Assembly: GCA_001769805.1 (NCBI GenBank)
Contig: MEPO01000021.1
Coordinates: 62,001 to 126,000 of the forward strand
Origin: Bdellovibrionales bacterium GWA1_52_35
GTDB taxonomy: Bacteria > Bdellovibrionota > UBA1018
DNA: 64,000 nt
Direction: 5' to 3'
A program made the translations under genes and the position numbers. Positions 37,538-48,258 of the stretch are shown here, one piece after another. Positions within the stretch are counted from its first letter, which is position 1; each line of letters starts with the position of its first letter. Below the pieces are notes generated by a model. It did no database searches, was not told the origin of the DNA, and saw nothing but the letters and a program-made list of their open reading frames with translations.

Positions 37538-38776
37538 ATGAAAACTTATCGCGCGATCACTCATGCGAGCGAAGTTCTCACTGGAGAGGGCATTTCCGCC
37601 AAGGACGGGCGCCACCCCGAGGAAGCGGATCTAGGGAGAATCCGCGACGGAGCCCTTGTTTATTCACTAAAACGCGTGGGATCCAGAAGCATTCCTGCCA
37701 AGGTTGAGTGGGTCGGGCCGAGCGCAGACCTACCCAAACGTTTCCACAAAATTCCGAAACAGAGCCTGAAAGGACAATACGCGATTATTCCCGGAATGGT
37801 CGACTGCCACACGCATTTGATTTTTGCCGGTGACCGCTCGACCGAATTCGCCGCACGCTGCGGCGGAGCAACTTACCAGGAAATCGCAGCTCAGGGCGGC
37901 GGCATTGCTTCAACCGTTCGGGCCACCCGCGAGGCCTCGGCAGCGGAGCTGGAGAAGCTTGCGATATTGAGACTCAAGGAAATTCAAAGTTACGGGGTGA
38001 AAACCGTCGAAATCAAAAGCGGTTATGGTCTTTCGACGGAAGCCGAATTGAAGGTTCTCAGAATCATTCCAAGGCTTCGGAAGCGCTTTCCGGAACTTAC
38101 GCTGACGGCGACTTTTCTGGGCGCTCACGCATTCCCCACCGGTTGCTCGCGAGAGGTTTACGTGCGGGAACTTGTTGAAGTGATGTTGCCGCAGGTTGTG
38201 AAACAGAAACTTGCTGACAGCTGCGATATTTTCATCGACGAAGGTTACTTCACCGTTCAAGAGGGCCGGGCTCTGCTCGAAAAAGCAAAGGCTCTTGGCC
38301 TGAAGGTCAAAGTCCATGCCGATGAGCTGGTGAACACCGAAAGCGCGGCCTTCGCGGCAGAAGTCGGCGCGCTCTCTGCTGATCACCTTCTGAAAATATC
38401 GGATGCCGGAATTCAGGCGCTGGCCCGCTCCAACACTGTTGCCGTTCTGCTGCCGGGCACTGCTTTTTATCTGAAAGCACGGCATGCTCCTGCGCGCAAG
38501 CTGGTCGATGCCGGGGCGCGAGTCGCCATTTCCACCGACTTTAATCCTGGAACCTGCATGTGTCTGTCTTTGCCCGCGGTCATGACAGCGGCAGCCCTGT
38601 ATCTAGGCCTGACCCGAGCAGAATTGTTTGCTGCCGTGACTTACAACGCCGCCAGGGCACTCGGTCTTCAAAAACGGAAGGGCTCCCTTGAAAAGGGGAA
38701 AGATGCTGATTTTTCCATTCTTCCCTTTGAGCGCTTTGAGGAACTCTATTACCGGTTCGCCTGGGCGCCACGATAG
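37538..38776 (+). CDS. hutI: Imidazolonepropionase
   Basis: 412-residue amidohydrolase opening the imidazolone ring to N-formimino-glutamate. The metal-binding motif is DCHTHLIFAGDR, with further ligand regions at KVHADELV and STDFNPGT. Blocks such as GCGATYQEIAAQGGGI-like GGATYQEIAAQGGGI are diagnostic of HutI rather than other amidohydrolases. No hutG or hutF follows, so completion of the pathway to glutamate must be encoded elsewhere. The last 28 bases overlap the convergent PAP2 gene. Confidence 0.95.
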   Translation: MKTYRAITHASEVLTGEGISAKDGRHPEEADLGRIRDGALVYSLKRVGSRSIPAKVEWVGPSADLPKRFHKIPKQSLKGQYAIIPGMVDCHTHLIFAGDRSTEFAARCGGATYQEIAAQGGGIASTVRATREASAAELEKLAILRLKEIQSYGVKTVEIKSGYGLSTEAELKVLRIIPRLRKRFPELTLTATFLGAHAFPTGCSREVYVRELVEVMLPQVVKQKLADSCDIFIDEGYFTVQEGRALLEKAKALGLKVKVHADELVNTESAAFAAEVGALSADHLLKISDAGIQALARSNTVAVLLPGTAFYLKARHAPARKLVDAGARVAISTDFNPGTCMCLSLPAVMTAAALYLGLTRAELFAAVTYNAARALGLQKRKGSLEKGKDADFSILPFERFEELYYRFAWAPR

Positions 38777-39435
38777 GAAATATACCGGTGGAAAATCTGA
38801 TAAAAGATGACCGCCATCCCGAAGCCCGTTACGACGTCGATCAAATAGTGCTGTTTGGTCGTCAGGGTCGAAAGGGCAATCAATGTGGCCCAGGCAAAAA
38901 AGATTGGAAATTTCTTTTTCTGATCATCCAGATAGACGAAGGCGGATAAATAAACGCTGCTGACATGCAAACTCGGGCAGCAATTGATGGGAGTATCCGT
39001 ACTCCTGAGATAATTAAAAACGTAATAGGTCCAGGAATCGAGGGTGGCCGGGTCCAGCGGAAACAATTCGCGCGGATAGGTCGTGGGCCATAGAACAAAA
39101 ATCAGCACACTGGTGGTTTGAAGCGCCAGGAACGAATAGATGTATTTATTCGCATTGACCATGTCCTTGCAGACAACAAATATCGTCGCGAAAAAGAAAT
39201 ATTCGCTCAAATAAATCCAGACCGTCTCAGGAACAAAAGGCGTGACCCGGTCAATCCAACCCATCGGGAGCTGTTGCGGGGTAAAGACTGGGAAGTGATT
39301 GGACATCAGATAGAGAAAAGACGAAGTCGCAAACATCAGACCGGCATAGAGATATTTATTCTGCCGGTTCAAAAACAGGGGCAGTGCCCATTTCCTCAAG
39401 TAAAGTTGTGCGTCCAGCATTCGTGCGCGAATCAT
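38749..39435 (-). CDS. PAP2-superfamily membrane phosphatase/transferase
   Basis: 228 residues, about six hydrophobic segments. PAP2 catalytic motifs are visible as CCPSLHVSSVYLSAF (Ser-x-x-His) and LTTKQHYLIDVVTGFG (His...Asp). The pattern resembles the lipid phosphatase/inositolphosphotransferase (Aur1-like) branch. Substrates could be undecaprenyl pyrophosphate, phosphatidic acid or another lipid phosphate. The ATG overlaps the TlpA stop (ATGA), so the two are co-translated; an upstream TTG is a less likely start. Confidence 0.8.
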   Translation of the reverse strand: MIRARMLDAQLYLRKWALPLFLNRQNKYLYAGLMFATSSFLYLMSNHFPVFTPQQLPMGWIDRVTPFVPETVWIYLSEYFFFATIFVVCKDMVNANKYIYSFLALQTTSVLIFVLWPTTYPRELFPLDPATLDSWTYYVFNYLRSTDTPINCCPSLHVSSVYLSAFVYLDDQKKKFPIFFAWATLIALSTLTTKQHYLIDVVTGFGMAVIFYQIFHRYISYRGAQANR

Positions 39436-40025
39436 TTGGACCCACTTAACCAATGTTCAAGGCGATTCCGCATTTCTTCAGTGTTCCAGTCTCGTTCCCC
39501 ACCCTGGACCATCAGAATCTTTCGACTCTCTACGGCTACAAGCAAAGTGAGGGGGATTCCGTGGACATCAAAAGTCTGGCTGAGGCTCCCGTCTGAATCG
39601 AGATACACCGGAAAATCAATTTTCAGCCGTTTAAGGAAGCCGGGCAAAACAGCTTCCGGTTCTTCATCAACATTAATGGCTAAAACCTCAAAGCCTCTGG
39701 TCGCATAGTTTCTTCTCAATTCAATAATCGAGGGGAGCTCCGAAACGCAGCCATCACACCAGGTTGCCCAGAAGTTCACCATGACGACCTTGGCTGGAAT
39801 CGCCGAAAGTTGGGTTTCGCCGCCGCCAAACCGTTTCAAAAGGACGTCCGGCACCATGGCGCCTTCCTGCAGCTCCACAGAGTCATGTCCGTTTGACGCG
39901 CCATTTGGACCATGCCCCGCTTTTCCCACAAAATGCTTCACGACGGAAAGACCGATCACCGCGCCCGCTACAATCAGCAGGGCAGGAATGAGGACTTTCC
40001 ATAGGTTATGCCGGGGAGTTGTCAT
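39432..40025 (-). CDS. TlpA/ResA-like thioredoxin-fold protein
   Basis: 197 residues with one N-terminal membrane anchor (about 9-30). The thioredoxin-fold domain follows, with active site WCDGC in MVNFWATWCDGC and the cis-proline region HGIPLTLLV. Such anchored proteins reduce periplasmic disulfides, for example in cytochrome c maturation. No cytochrome genes are close by, so the partner is unknown. It is divergent from the Flp-like gene with a 30-nt gap. Confidence 0.85.
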   Translation of the reverse strand: MTTPRHNLWKVLIPALLIVAGAVIGLSVVKHFVGKAGHGPNGASNGHDSVELQEGAMVPDVLLKRFGGGETQLSAIPAKVVMVNFWATWCDGCVSELPSIIELRRNYATRGFEVLAINVDEEPEAVLPGFLKRLKIDFPVYLDSDGSLSQTFDVHGIPLTLLVAVESRKILMVQGGERDWNTEEMRNRLEHWLSGSK

Positions 40026-40055
40026 TGCTCCCCATCATACATTACAATATTGGGT

Positions 40056-40265
40056 ATGAGTCAAATCTTACGTCGATTATCCAGGGAGCAAAATGGGCAG
40101 GCCGTTGTTGAATACGTCCTGATGATCTCCTTCGCTTTAATGGTCGTAACGGCGCTCGGAATCGGATTTCGAAAGATACTTTTCAGGGTTTGGGAGGATA
40201 TCACACAGAAAACGGTAGGTGGCAGCCCCTTGCAGCCGAGTCAGCCCAAATATAATATTCGTTAA
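40056..40265 (+). CDS. Small Flp-pilin-like/class III signal peptide protein
   Basis: 69 residues. A short basic N-terminus (RRLSREQNGQAVVEYV) is followed by a hydrophobic stretch (LMISFALMVVTALGIGF), with a Gly-x-x-x-x-Glu pattern like the prepilin cleavage site of Flp/Tad pilins. The C-terminal part is polar. No tad/flp assembly genes are in the window, so it is an isolated pilin-like or pseudopilin gene. The ATG was chosen by the motif; a longer in-frame upstream extension overlaps the tlpA start. Confidence 0.6.
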   Translation: MSQILRRLSREQNGQAVVEYVLMISFALMVVTALGIGFRKILFRVWEDITQKTVGGSPLQPSQPKYNIR

Positions 40266-40278
40266 ATCACGCGGCGGG

Positions 40279-40938
40279 TCAGGCCTTCTTCCCGCTTGCC
40301 AGGTAGACCAGATAGAGTTCGTCACCGAGTTTTTTAAAGCTGCTCAGCTTGAAATTTCTGACCTCTCCGGGCGAAAACCCTTTGCCGTCCACCAGAGTGG
40401 GCGCACTGCTCCCCCCTAAAATCCTAGGAGTGATCGTCAGGTTGATTTCCTCGATCAGGTCCTGGCTGATGAAATCCCACATCACGCTCCCTCCCCCTTC
40501 GACCAGAAGATTCCTAATCCCCCTTCGACCCAGCTCGGCGACAATTTGCGTCGCTATAGGCCGGCCCTTTTTCAGAAGAACAATCTCGGAAGATTTTTCA
40601 AATTTATTCCGGCGTGCTTCCGGCAGGGGCTTCGTTATGAAGAGCAGCCGGGTTGTGCGCTGTTCTTTGAAAAATGGCCAGCTGGGACTGATCCCTTCAA
40701 GACCGGAACTGATAATCACATTCAAAATCTGCCGGGGTCCCGGCTTTCCGTTTTTACGGATCAACAAAGGTCGACGAAAACTTCTCAGGCTGGATGCCCC
40801 CATCAGAACTGCATCCGCGCGCCGCCGGAGACGCCGCATCTGCTCACGATCGGCCGGAGTGCCCAGAGGGAAGTGCGCCCGGCTCGCGGTCGCAATTTTT
40901 CCATCAATACTGGTCGCCAGATTTGAAAAGATGTACAC
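40279..40938 (-). CDS. RibD C-terminal-type (dihydrofolate reductase-like) reductase
   Basis: 219 residues. It has the RibD reductase fold: SNLATSIDGKIATASR near the N-terminus, ADAVLMGASSLRS, LVEGGGSVMWDFISQDLIEEINLTITPRILGG near the C-terminus. Such proteins reduce a pyrimidine in riboflavin synthesis, or act as stand-alone reductases of unknown substrate. No deaminase domain and no other rib genes are visible. rlmE ends 3 nt upstream, so it is probably the last gene of the mreB-PilZ-rlmE leftward cluster. Confidence 0.82.
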   Translation of the reverse strand: MYIFSNLATSIDGKIATASRAHFPLGTPADREQMRRLRRRADAVLMGASSLRSFRRPLLIRKNGKPGPRQILNVIISSGLEGISPSWPFFKEQRTTRLLFITKPLPEARRNKFEKSSEIVLLKKGRPIATQIVAELGRRGIRNLLVEGGGSVMWDFISQDLIEEINLTITPRILGGSSAPTLVDGKGFSPGEVRNFKLSSFKKLGDELYLVYLASGKKA

Positions 40939-40941
40939 GAC

Positions 40942-41562
40942 TCAGCACCCCTCGGACTTCTTCGGTGTCAGGGGATTGTATTGAAGAGCTATGAAAAATA
41001 TTTCTTTGCTCTCTTTTCGCGTGCTTTTTGGCCGCAGTACCTCGACCCGCCCAAACCTTTTGCGCAGATCATCCCGGAAGCTTCCGAAATCATCGCCATG
41101 AAAAAATTTCGCAATGAAGCTGCCCCGGGGGCGCAGATATTTTTCGGCGGTTTCCAAGGCGAGGACACAGAGTTCAAGCGAGCGCGTTTGGTCGGTGATG
41201 CGAATTCCTGTCGTATTCGGCGCCATATCCGAAAGCACCACATCAAAGGGCGGCACGATTCCGTGCGTCGCCATGACTTCCTCAAAATTCACGTCGCGAA
41301 AGTCACTGGTGATGAACACCGCATTCGGAAGAGACAGCTTCACAGGTTGCAGATCAACGCCTAAAATCCGACCCTGCGGCCCCACTTTCTTGGAAACATA
41401 TTGGGACCAGGATCCGGGAGCAGCACCGAGGTCGAGGACCTTGTATCCGGGCCTGATGATTTTATAGCGTTCATCAATTTCCTGGAGCTTGAAAATGGAC
41501 CGGGCTGCGTAGTTCTCGGTCTTGGCTTTTTGAAAATAATAATCTTTTAAATTATAGGCCAC
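40942..41562 (-). CDS. rlmE: 23S rRNA 2'-O-methyltransferase RlmE (FtsJ/RrmJ)
   Basis: 206 residues with GTG start; FtsJ-type enzyme methylating U2552 of 23S rRNA in E. coli. The SAM-binding motif is VLDLGAAPGSWSQY, and the K-D-K-E catalytic tetrad is visible in RSIFKLQE, LSDMAPNTTG, FIAKFFHG and TRKESKEIF. I prefer GTG 41562 because AGGAGC lies seven bases upstream and it follows the PilZ stop by 13 nt; an ATG at 41619 would force a 44-nt overlap and add non-family residues. Confidence 0.92.
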   Translation of the reverse strand: MAYNLKDYYFQKAKTENYAARSIFKLQEIDERYKIIRPGYKVLDLGAAPGSWSQYVSKKVGPQGRILGVDLQPVKLSLPNAVFITSDFRDVNFEEVMATHGIVPPFDVVLSDMAPNTTGIRITDQTRSLELCVLALETAEKYLRPRGSFIAKFFHGDDFGSFRDDLRKRFGRVEVLRPKSTRKESKEIFFIALQYNPLTPKKSEGC

Positions 41563-41575
41563 TGCTTTGCTCCTG

Positions 41576-43373
<1,798 letters not shown>

Positions 43374-43474
43374 TTATATTGTTGCACACTCGAGCTTACA
43401 TTTTGGACGGGCATGAAACAAGCCCGTAAAACATCACCCTCAACTTTTCCGCGCGCTGTGTTATAGGATGGGTC

Positions 43475-44257
43475 ATGTTGCGTATTTCGGCACTCTTAAT
43501 TACAGGGCTCTTGCTCCTGTCCGGCTGCTCCGGGACTGATGTTTCAAAGCTCAAGAACTCGTACCCGGTTGTTCATTACCGGGGCAAAACGGTTCCGGCC
43601 AGAATTACGCTCCAGAAGTCGGCTCCGCCCGATTGGACGAGTGTTGGCCAGGTCTCCAGGGTCGCCATTGGTGCTATCGTGGTCAGTGAAGACTGGGCGT
43701 TTTATCAGCACGGCGGCTTTGATGCCAACCAGATGAAGCTTGCCTTGGAACAGGACATCGAGGAACGGCGATTTGCCCGGGGAGCGAGCACAATCACGCA
43801 GCAGGTGGCCAAGAACATCTTCCTGGAGTCGGACAAAAACATCGTGAGAAAAATCAAGGAGCTGATCATCGCCGTCCAGCTGGAGAAGATGTTCAAGAAG
43901 AACAAGATTCTCGAAATCTATCTGAATATCGCCGAGTGGGGTGAAGGGATTTACGGAATCAGGGCAGCGGCCCGACACTACTTCGGGAAACCCCCCTCAG
44001 AGCTTTCTCCAAAAGAAGGGGCTTTCCTGGCGATGCTCCTCCCCAGCCCCAAGCGGTACAGTCAATCGTTCAGGGATAAAAGGCTGACCCGCTTCGCCGC
44101 CCGCACGGTCGACTCCATTCTGGAGAAGATGGTCCAGGCGAAATATCTTGCAGAAGAGGACGAGATGACCGAAAAGCTCAAGCCTCTCTCGTTTGAGGTC
44201 CTTTCGAACGAACCGCAGCCCCAAACTAACCCGGATCCGGAAGAAGATTCGATATAA
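43475..44257 (+). CDS. mtgA: Monofunctional GT51 peptidoglycan glycosyltransferase with lipobox
   Basis: 260-residue GT51 transglycosylase polymerising lipid II. Motifs are SEDWAFYQHGGFD (catalytic Glu), RGASTITQQVAKN, KILEIYLNIAEWGEGIYG and ARHYFGKPPSELS. The N-terminus is unusual: it ends in a lipobox, LLSGC (Cys about 18), so it would be a lipoprotein, whereas MtgA and class A PBPs are normally held by a transmembrane helix. A lipobox could also be a fortuitous pattern in a signal anchor. The transpeptidase gene follows after 53 nt, forming a split class A PBP arrangement. Confidence 0.9.
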   Translation: MLRISALLITGLLLLSGCSGTDVSKLKNSYPVVHYRGKTVPARITLQKSAPPDWTSVGQVSRVAIGAIVVSEDWAFYQHGGFDANQMKLALEQDIEERRFARGASTITQQVAKNIFLESDKNIVRKIKELIIAVQLEKMFKKNKILEIYLNIAEWGEGIYGIRAAARHYFGKPPSELSPKEGAFLAMLLPSPKRYSQSFRDKRLTRFAARTVDSILEKMVQAKYLAEEDEMTEKLKPLSFEVLSNEPQPQTNPDPEEDSI

Positions 44258-44310
44258 ACAAATTTTGCGCAATGCTTGACCAGAGACGACGGTTTAGACA
44301 AACTTGCAGA

Positions 44311-45576
44311 ATGATACGTCCTCGTGCCCTAAGGAAGGGGTTCTGGTTCATCGGTTTGGCTCTGATAGGCGCTTTTGGCCTGGGTTCTTACCACTGGTAC
44401 ATGGGCACTGGCCCGTTTTCCCCACCAAAACAACTTCTTACCAAAGACCAATTGGCAATGGTTCTAAGTGATTCGGCGTCTTTCTACCGGTTTCCGGGAG
44501 AACTTGAGCTACCGCTCCTGAACCAGGAGCCTATTCAAGCCGTGGTGCAGTACGCTTTCGACCCTCGGCTTCAGGACGAAATGGAAAACCTTTTTCGCTC
44601 CTATCGGCCCGATTTCGGTGCTTTCGTTGCCATTGATGCGACGACGGGGCGGGTTCTCTCGATGGTCAGTTTTTCCGAAAAAAACAAACTGCAGGACAAC
44701 CTGGCCCTGCGTGCGACCTTCCCGTCGGCTTCGATCTTTAAAGTCGTTACGGCGGCAGCGGCGATCGAAAAGGCAAAGTACTCCGCTGATACTATTATTT
44801 CGTTCAATGGCTCGAATCACACTCTTTATAAAAGCAATGTCCTGAAAACAAGCCACACGCGCTGGACCCGATCGATGACGCTGCGGGAAGCGTTTGGGAA
44901 ATCAGTGAATACTGTCTTCGGAAAGATCGGGGCAACACTCGGACCAACGGAGCTGAAGCTTTATGCCGATCGCTTTGGTTTCAACCGCCGGATCGGGGCT
45001 GACTTCCCGCTTCAGGAAGGTCGCGCGGCAATTCCAAACGATCCCTTGGACCATTTCGAGCTGGCGGAAAGTGCTTCGGGTTTCACCCGGGATAATACAA
45101 TGAGCCCTTTGCAGGGGGCACTCATTGCGGCGGCAATCGCGAATGACGGCCGCATGATGGAGCCGTATGTGGTTCAGTCGGTATTCACGCAGGACGGCGC
45201 GAAAATCTATTCTGCAGAACCTGCAATTGCGATGCAGGCGGTGGACGAGGAAACTGCTCTGGAGATCCGGGAGCTGATGAAACAGACGATCACGCGCGGC
45301 ACCTCGCGCAAAGCATTTCATAATTTTTTTAAGAAAAAATACGCCGCTCTGGATGTCGGTGGCAAGACAGGCACCCTGAGCGGAAATGATCCCAAAGGCA
45401 AGTACGACTGGTTTGTCGGATATGCGAATGGCGGAACCCACAAAGTCGCTTTTGCGGCTCTGGCGATCAACGAGAAATTCTGGCGAGTGAAAGCGTCCTA
45501 TCTCGCACGTAAGGGCATGGAAATCTATTTTGCAGATAAATTGGGTGAACAGCAGATCGCGAAGCTGGAGCCTTAA
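44311..45576 (+). CDS. Stand-alone penicillin-binding transpeptidase
   Basis: 421 residues. One N-terminal hydrophobic anchor (about 10-28) is followed by the periplasmic transpeptidase domain with all three motifs: SIFK (S141 nucleophile), SVN (S198) and KTG (K352). It lacks both a glycosyltransferase domain and the long N-terminal dimerisation domain of FtsI/PBP2, so it is a small class B-like PBP. It forms a pair with the upstream GT51 gene. Start choice (ATG 44311 over ATG 44272) rests on a basic RPRALRKG segment preceding the anchor. Confidence 0.85.
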   Translation: MIRPRALRKGFWFIGLALIGAFGLGSYHWYMGTGPFSPPKQLLTKDQLAMVLSDSASFYRFPGELELPLLNQEPIQAVVQYAFDPRLQDEMENLFRSYRPDFGAFVAIDATTGRVLSMVSFSEKNKLQDNLALRATFPSASIFKVVTAAAAIEKAKYSADTIISFNGSNHTLYKSNVLKTSHTRWTRSMTLREAFGKSVNTVFGKIGATLGPTELKLYADRFGFNRRIGADFPLQEGRAAIPNDPLDHFELAESASGFTRDNTMSPLQGALIAAAIANDGRMMEPYVVQSVFTQDGAKIYSAEPAIAMQAVDEETALEIRELMKQTITRGTSRKAFHNFFKKKYAALDVGGKTGTLSGNDPKGKYDWFVGYANGGTHKVAFAALAINEKFWRVKASYLARKGMEIYFADKLGEQQIAKLEP

Positions 45577-45674
45577 TTTAATCAAGTTCGTTTATTCCTA
45601 TTTGAATAATTCTCTTGCCGGGACGGGTCGGTTTCGGTAGCTTTTTATTACACGAAAAGTTCGTTTGGAAAAAA

Positions 45675-47309
45675 ATGACACTGCTGCATAAACTTCTTGC
45701 CATGCGGTTGAATCAATCGAAGTTCGCCATTTTTGTTAAGGCGCTGGCCTTCGGGCTCAGCTTTGGTGGGCTTTATTATTTTGTCCATCTTCTGGCACAT
45801 TCGGGTGAGTTGCCCACAACCGCTGCCGACCATTGGATCATCATTTTCGTTACGGCCAGTGCCGCGCTTTTCGCAAAATTTCTTCTGCAAGCCCGATCTG
45901 CAAAATATCGACTCAGATTACTTGAAAAAGCAATCGAAGCGGCACCTGACGGCATCCAGGTCATGGACCTGCGGGGAAACACTCTTTACTCGAACAAAGC
46001 GATTCAAAAGATCTTTGGCTATTTACCCCAAGACTTTAATGGAAAGCATCTTAATGAAATGGAACCGGGTTGGTCGGGTGAATTGCTGGTGCGGCACGCG
46101 GATGGAACGACTTTCCCTATCTGGTTGACGACCTCGGTTCTCAGGGGATTATCTGATACACCGATCGCGACAGTGGGGATCGTTCGCGATATTACGAAAA
46201 GAAAGAACACATCGGAAGCGCTCAGACGAAGCGAGGAACACCTTCTGCTGGCCCATGATGTCGCGCAAATCGGGACTTGGGATTGGGATTTGTTAACAGG
46301 TGAAACCGTAATGTCTGATCGCGCCCGGGACTTTCTTGCTTTACCCCGCGATACCCCTGTTTCATATGAACTCGCTTTAGGCGCAATACATCCAGACGAC
46401 AGGGGGACGGTGGACCGCGCAGTGAAGGCTGCTTTAAGGCGCAAGGTCGATTTCAGCGTTGAAATGCGCATACCCTTAAGCGACAACACCTTGCGCTGGA
46501 TTTTGGCAAAGGGGCGCGGGTATTACAACGACGAAGGGAAGCCCAATCGCCTGATTGGCATAGTCCGGAATCTGACGGACCGCAAGCAACTGGAACTTGA
46601 CTTGCGTTCTGCAGTTGATGCCCGCGACGAATTCCTGTCTATTGCTTCTCATGAGCTGAAAACACCGCTCACTGCCCTTACGCTCCAATTGGAATTGATG
46701 AAGCACGAGATGGACAAGCACGCTCTTTCTGAGCACGAGGTCGCCGGGGCCTGCCTTTTGAAACAAGCGCTGATTCAAGTCTCCAGACTATCAAAACTCC
46801 TGAATGACCTCATGAATGTGACGAGGATCCGAGCCGGTAAATTCTTTTTGGAGAAAAGTAGAATGGATCTGGTTGCTTCGGCGCAGGAGGCGGCTGCGGC
46901 GCTAAGAGAGCAAGCCACCTCCGCGGGAAGCAATATTTTGCTGCTTGCACCGGGCCCGATCATGGGCCACTGGGATCAGGAGCGGATCTGTCAGGTGTTT
47001 ACAAATTTGCTTTCAAACGCGATAAAGTACGGCAACGGCAGCCGGATCGAAGTTGAATTGGAAGAAGCGACAGGGGTTGCGCGGTTCAGGGTCCGGGATT
47101 ATGGTCTGGGAATTCCGGCCGGGATGCAGAAGAAAATTTTCAAGAGGTTTGAACGCGCGATCACCGGTGGAAAAATCACGGGACTTGGACTGGGTCTCTA
47201 TATCGTTCGGCAAATAGTCGATGCCCACGGCGGATCGATTCAGGTTGAAAGTGAGTTTGGAAAAGGGTCGACTTTCATTTGTGAGTTGCCGATTCAGTCC
47301 GGAGAATGA
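45675..47309 (+). CDS. PAS-domain hybrid-free membrane sensor histidine kinase
   Basis: 544 residues. Two N-terminal transmembrane segments (about 20-40 and 53-72) precede two PAS domains (about 85-195 and 210-320; DGIQVMDLRGNTLYSNKA and GTWDWDLLTGETVMSD), a PAC-like segment, HisKA (SHELKTPLTAL, with the phosphorylated His) and an HATPase domain (NLLSNAIKYG, VRDYGLGIP, GLGLGLYI). No response regulator is adjacent, so it is an orphan. The start MTLLHKLLAMR follows a GGA-rich stretch. It converges on the pilus tip gene across only 4 nt. Confidence 0.88.
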   Translation: MTLLHKLLAMRLNQSKFAIFVKALAFGLSFGGLYYFVHLLAHSGELPTTAADHWIIIFVTASAALFAKFLLQARSAKYRLRLLEKAIEAAPDGIQVMDLRGNTLYSNKAIQKIFGYLPQDFNGKHLNEMEPGWSGELLVRHADGTTFPIWLTTSVLRGLSDTPIATVGIVRDITKRKNTSEALRRSEEHLLLAHDVAQIGTWDWDLLTGETVMSDRARDFLALPRDTPVSYELALGAIHPDDRGTVDRAVKAALRRKVDFSVEMRIPLSDNTLRWILAKGRGYYNDEGKPNRLIGIVRNLTDRKQLELDLRSAVDARDEFLSIASHELKTPLTALTLQLELMKHEMDKHALSEHEVAGACLLKQALIQVSRLSKLLNDLMNVTRIRAGKFFLEKSRMDLVASAQEAAAALREQATSAGSNILLLAPGPIMGHWDQERICQVFTNLLSNAIKYGNGSRIEVELEEATGVARFRVRDYGLGIPAGMQKKIFKRFERAITGGKITGLGLGLYIVRQIVDAHGGSIQVESEFGKGSTFICELPIQSGE

Positions 47310-47313
47310 CTCT

Positions 47314-48258
47314 TTACTCCGTCGTCGCCGCCGTTACGGTGATTTGATCGGAGTATGAGCCCGCCACCCGTCCAGAGCCGACAAAAGCGCCAATTCTGAC
47401 GTTAATCGGATAAGCGCTTCCAGTCTGCAAAGTCGTTCCATTGGACGATAACCCAAGCACGGGAACAGCCAGGCTATTACTCATATTGAGCTGTACGCCG
47501 TTGACGTAGAAGAGATACGGCACAAGCGCCGCGCCGGCAGTATGTTTCATACTTCCATTATTTGCTGAAGAGAACCTGACCTCATAGCCCGCGTTGCTCC
47601 GCATGCGAATATCCATCGAGGAATTCTGTCCTGGAGCAAGCGTTCCGAAATTGATGTTCTTCGTGGTTTTTGATTCGTCAAATGCCCCACCCCCGTCCAG
47701 TAGCGACAATGCAATGATCTTCGGTATGTTTATCGTCAGCGTTACTGTTGTCGTGGCAACCGGTGTGACCCAGGTCAGTGGATCGGCACCTTCGTATACA
47801 TTCAGGGTAAAAGAATCCGTGAATGAGCCCGAGTGATACAAGGTAGCAGAATAGGGTACTTCGATAAAAAACTGAAGCTGATGCTGAGTCGTGTCGCCCT
47901 CCAGGTATGTGTCCAATATAACGTCAGTTGGTGCGGCGATATCCGGTACATCCTTCAAGGCAAATGTTTTAGTGGTGTCACCATAGATCTGGTAACGCGC
48001 CGAATTCGCGCCAACTGTTGCACGCCGAGTGGCATAACTTGCTGCGCCACCTTTGGTAAACGCGATTCCATAACTGCATGCGGTCGAATTGCCCTTGGTG
48101 ATCGTTAAGGTGAAGCTCTTGTAATCGAACGCCATCGTCCAATCAATGCTTGGATTCCCGGCGGCGATACCAAGTCCACAGGCGGCGTTTGCGGTCGAAG
48201 TTCCGATCAAAGCAATTACAAACCACCCCACCGAAAACAGCAGATTCCGATAAATCAT
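47314..48258 (-). CDS. Two-domain SCPU (spore coat U) pilus tip protein, CsuE-like
   Basis: 314 residues with a signal peptide (NANAA-type end: STANAACGLGI). Two tandem SCPU-like beta-sandwich domains are seen: about 25-170 and 175-314, the second ending SGSYSDQITVTAATTE-like AGSYSDQITVTAATTE. This two-domain form is that of tip adhesins of archaic (Csu-type) chaperone-usher pili. The ATG overlaps the usher stop (ATGA). Cysteines (two near the N-terminus: AACGLG and TACSYG) may form a disulfide. Confidence 0.78.
   Translation of the reverse strand: MIYRNLLFSVGWFVIALIGTSTANAACGLGIAAGNPSIDWTMAFDYKSFTLTITKGNSTACSYGIAFTKGGAASYATRRATVGANSARYQIYGDTTKTFALKDVPDIAAPTDVILDTYLEGDTTQHQLQFFIEVPYSATLYHSGSFTDSFTLNVYEGADPLTWVTPVATTTVTLTINIPKIIALSLLDGGGAFDESKTTKNINFGTLAPGQNSSMDIRMRSNAGYEVRFSSANNGSMKHTAGAALVPYLFYVNGVQLNMSNSLAVPVLGLSSNGTTLQTGSAYPINVRIGAFVGSGRVAGSYSDQITVTAATTE

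Noticed and set aside
43407..43427. Small inverted repeat (ACGGGC/GCCCGT) between mreB and the GT51 gene
   Set aside because: Only 6 bp, no T tract, and located between divergent genes; too weak to call a terminator or operator.
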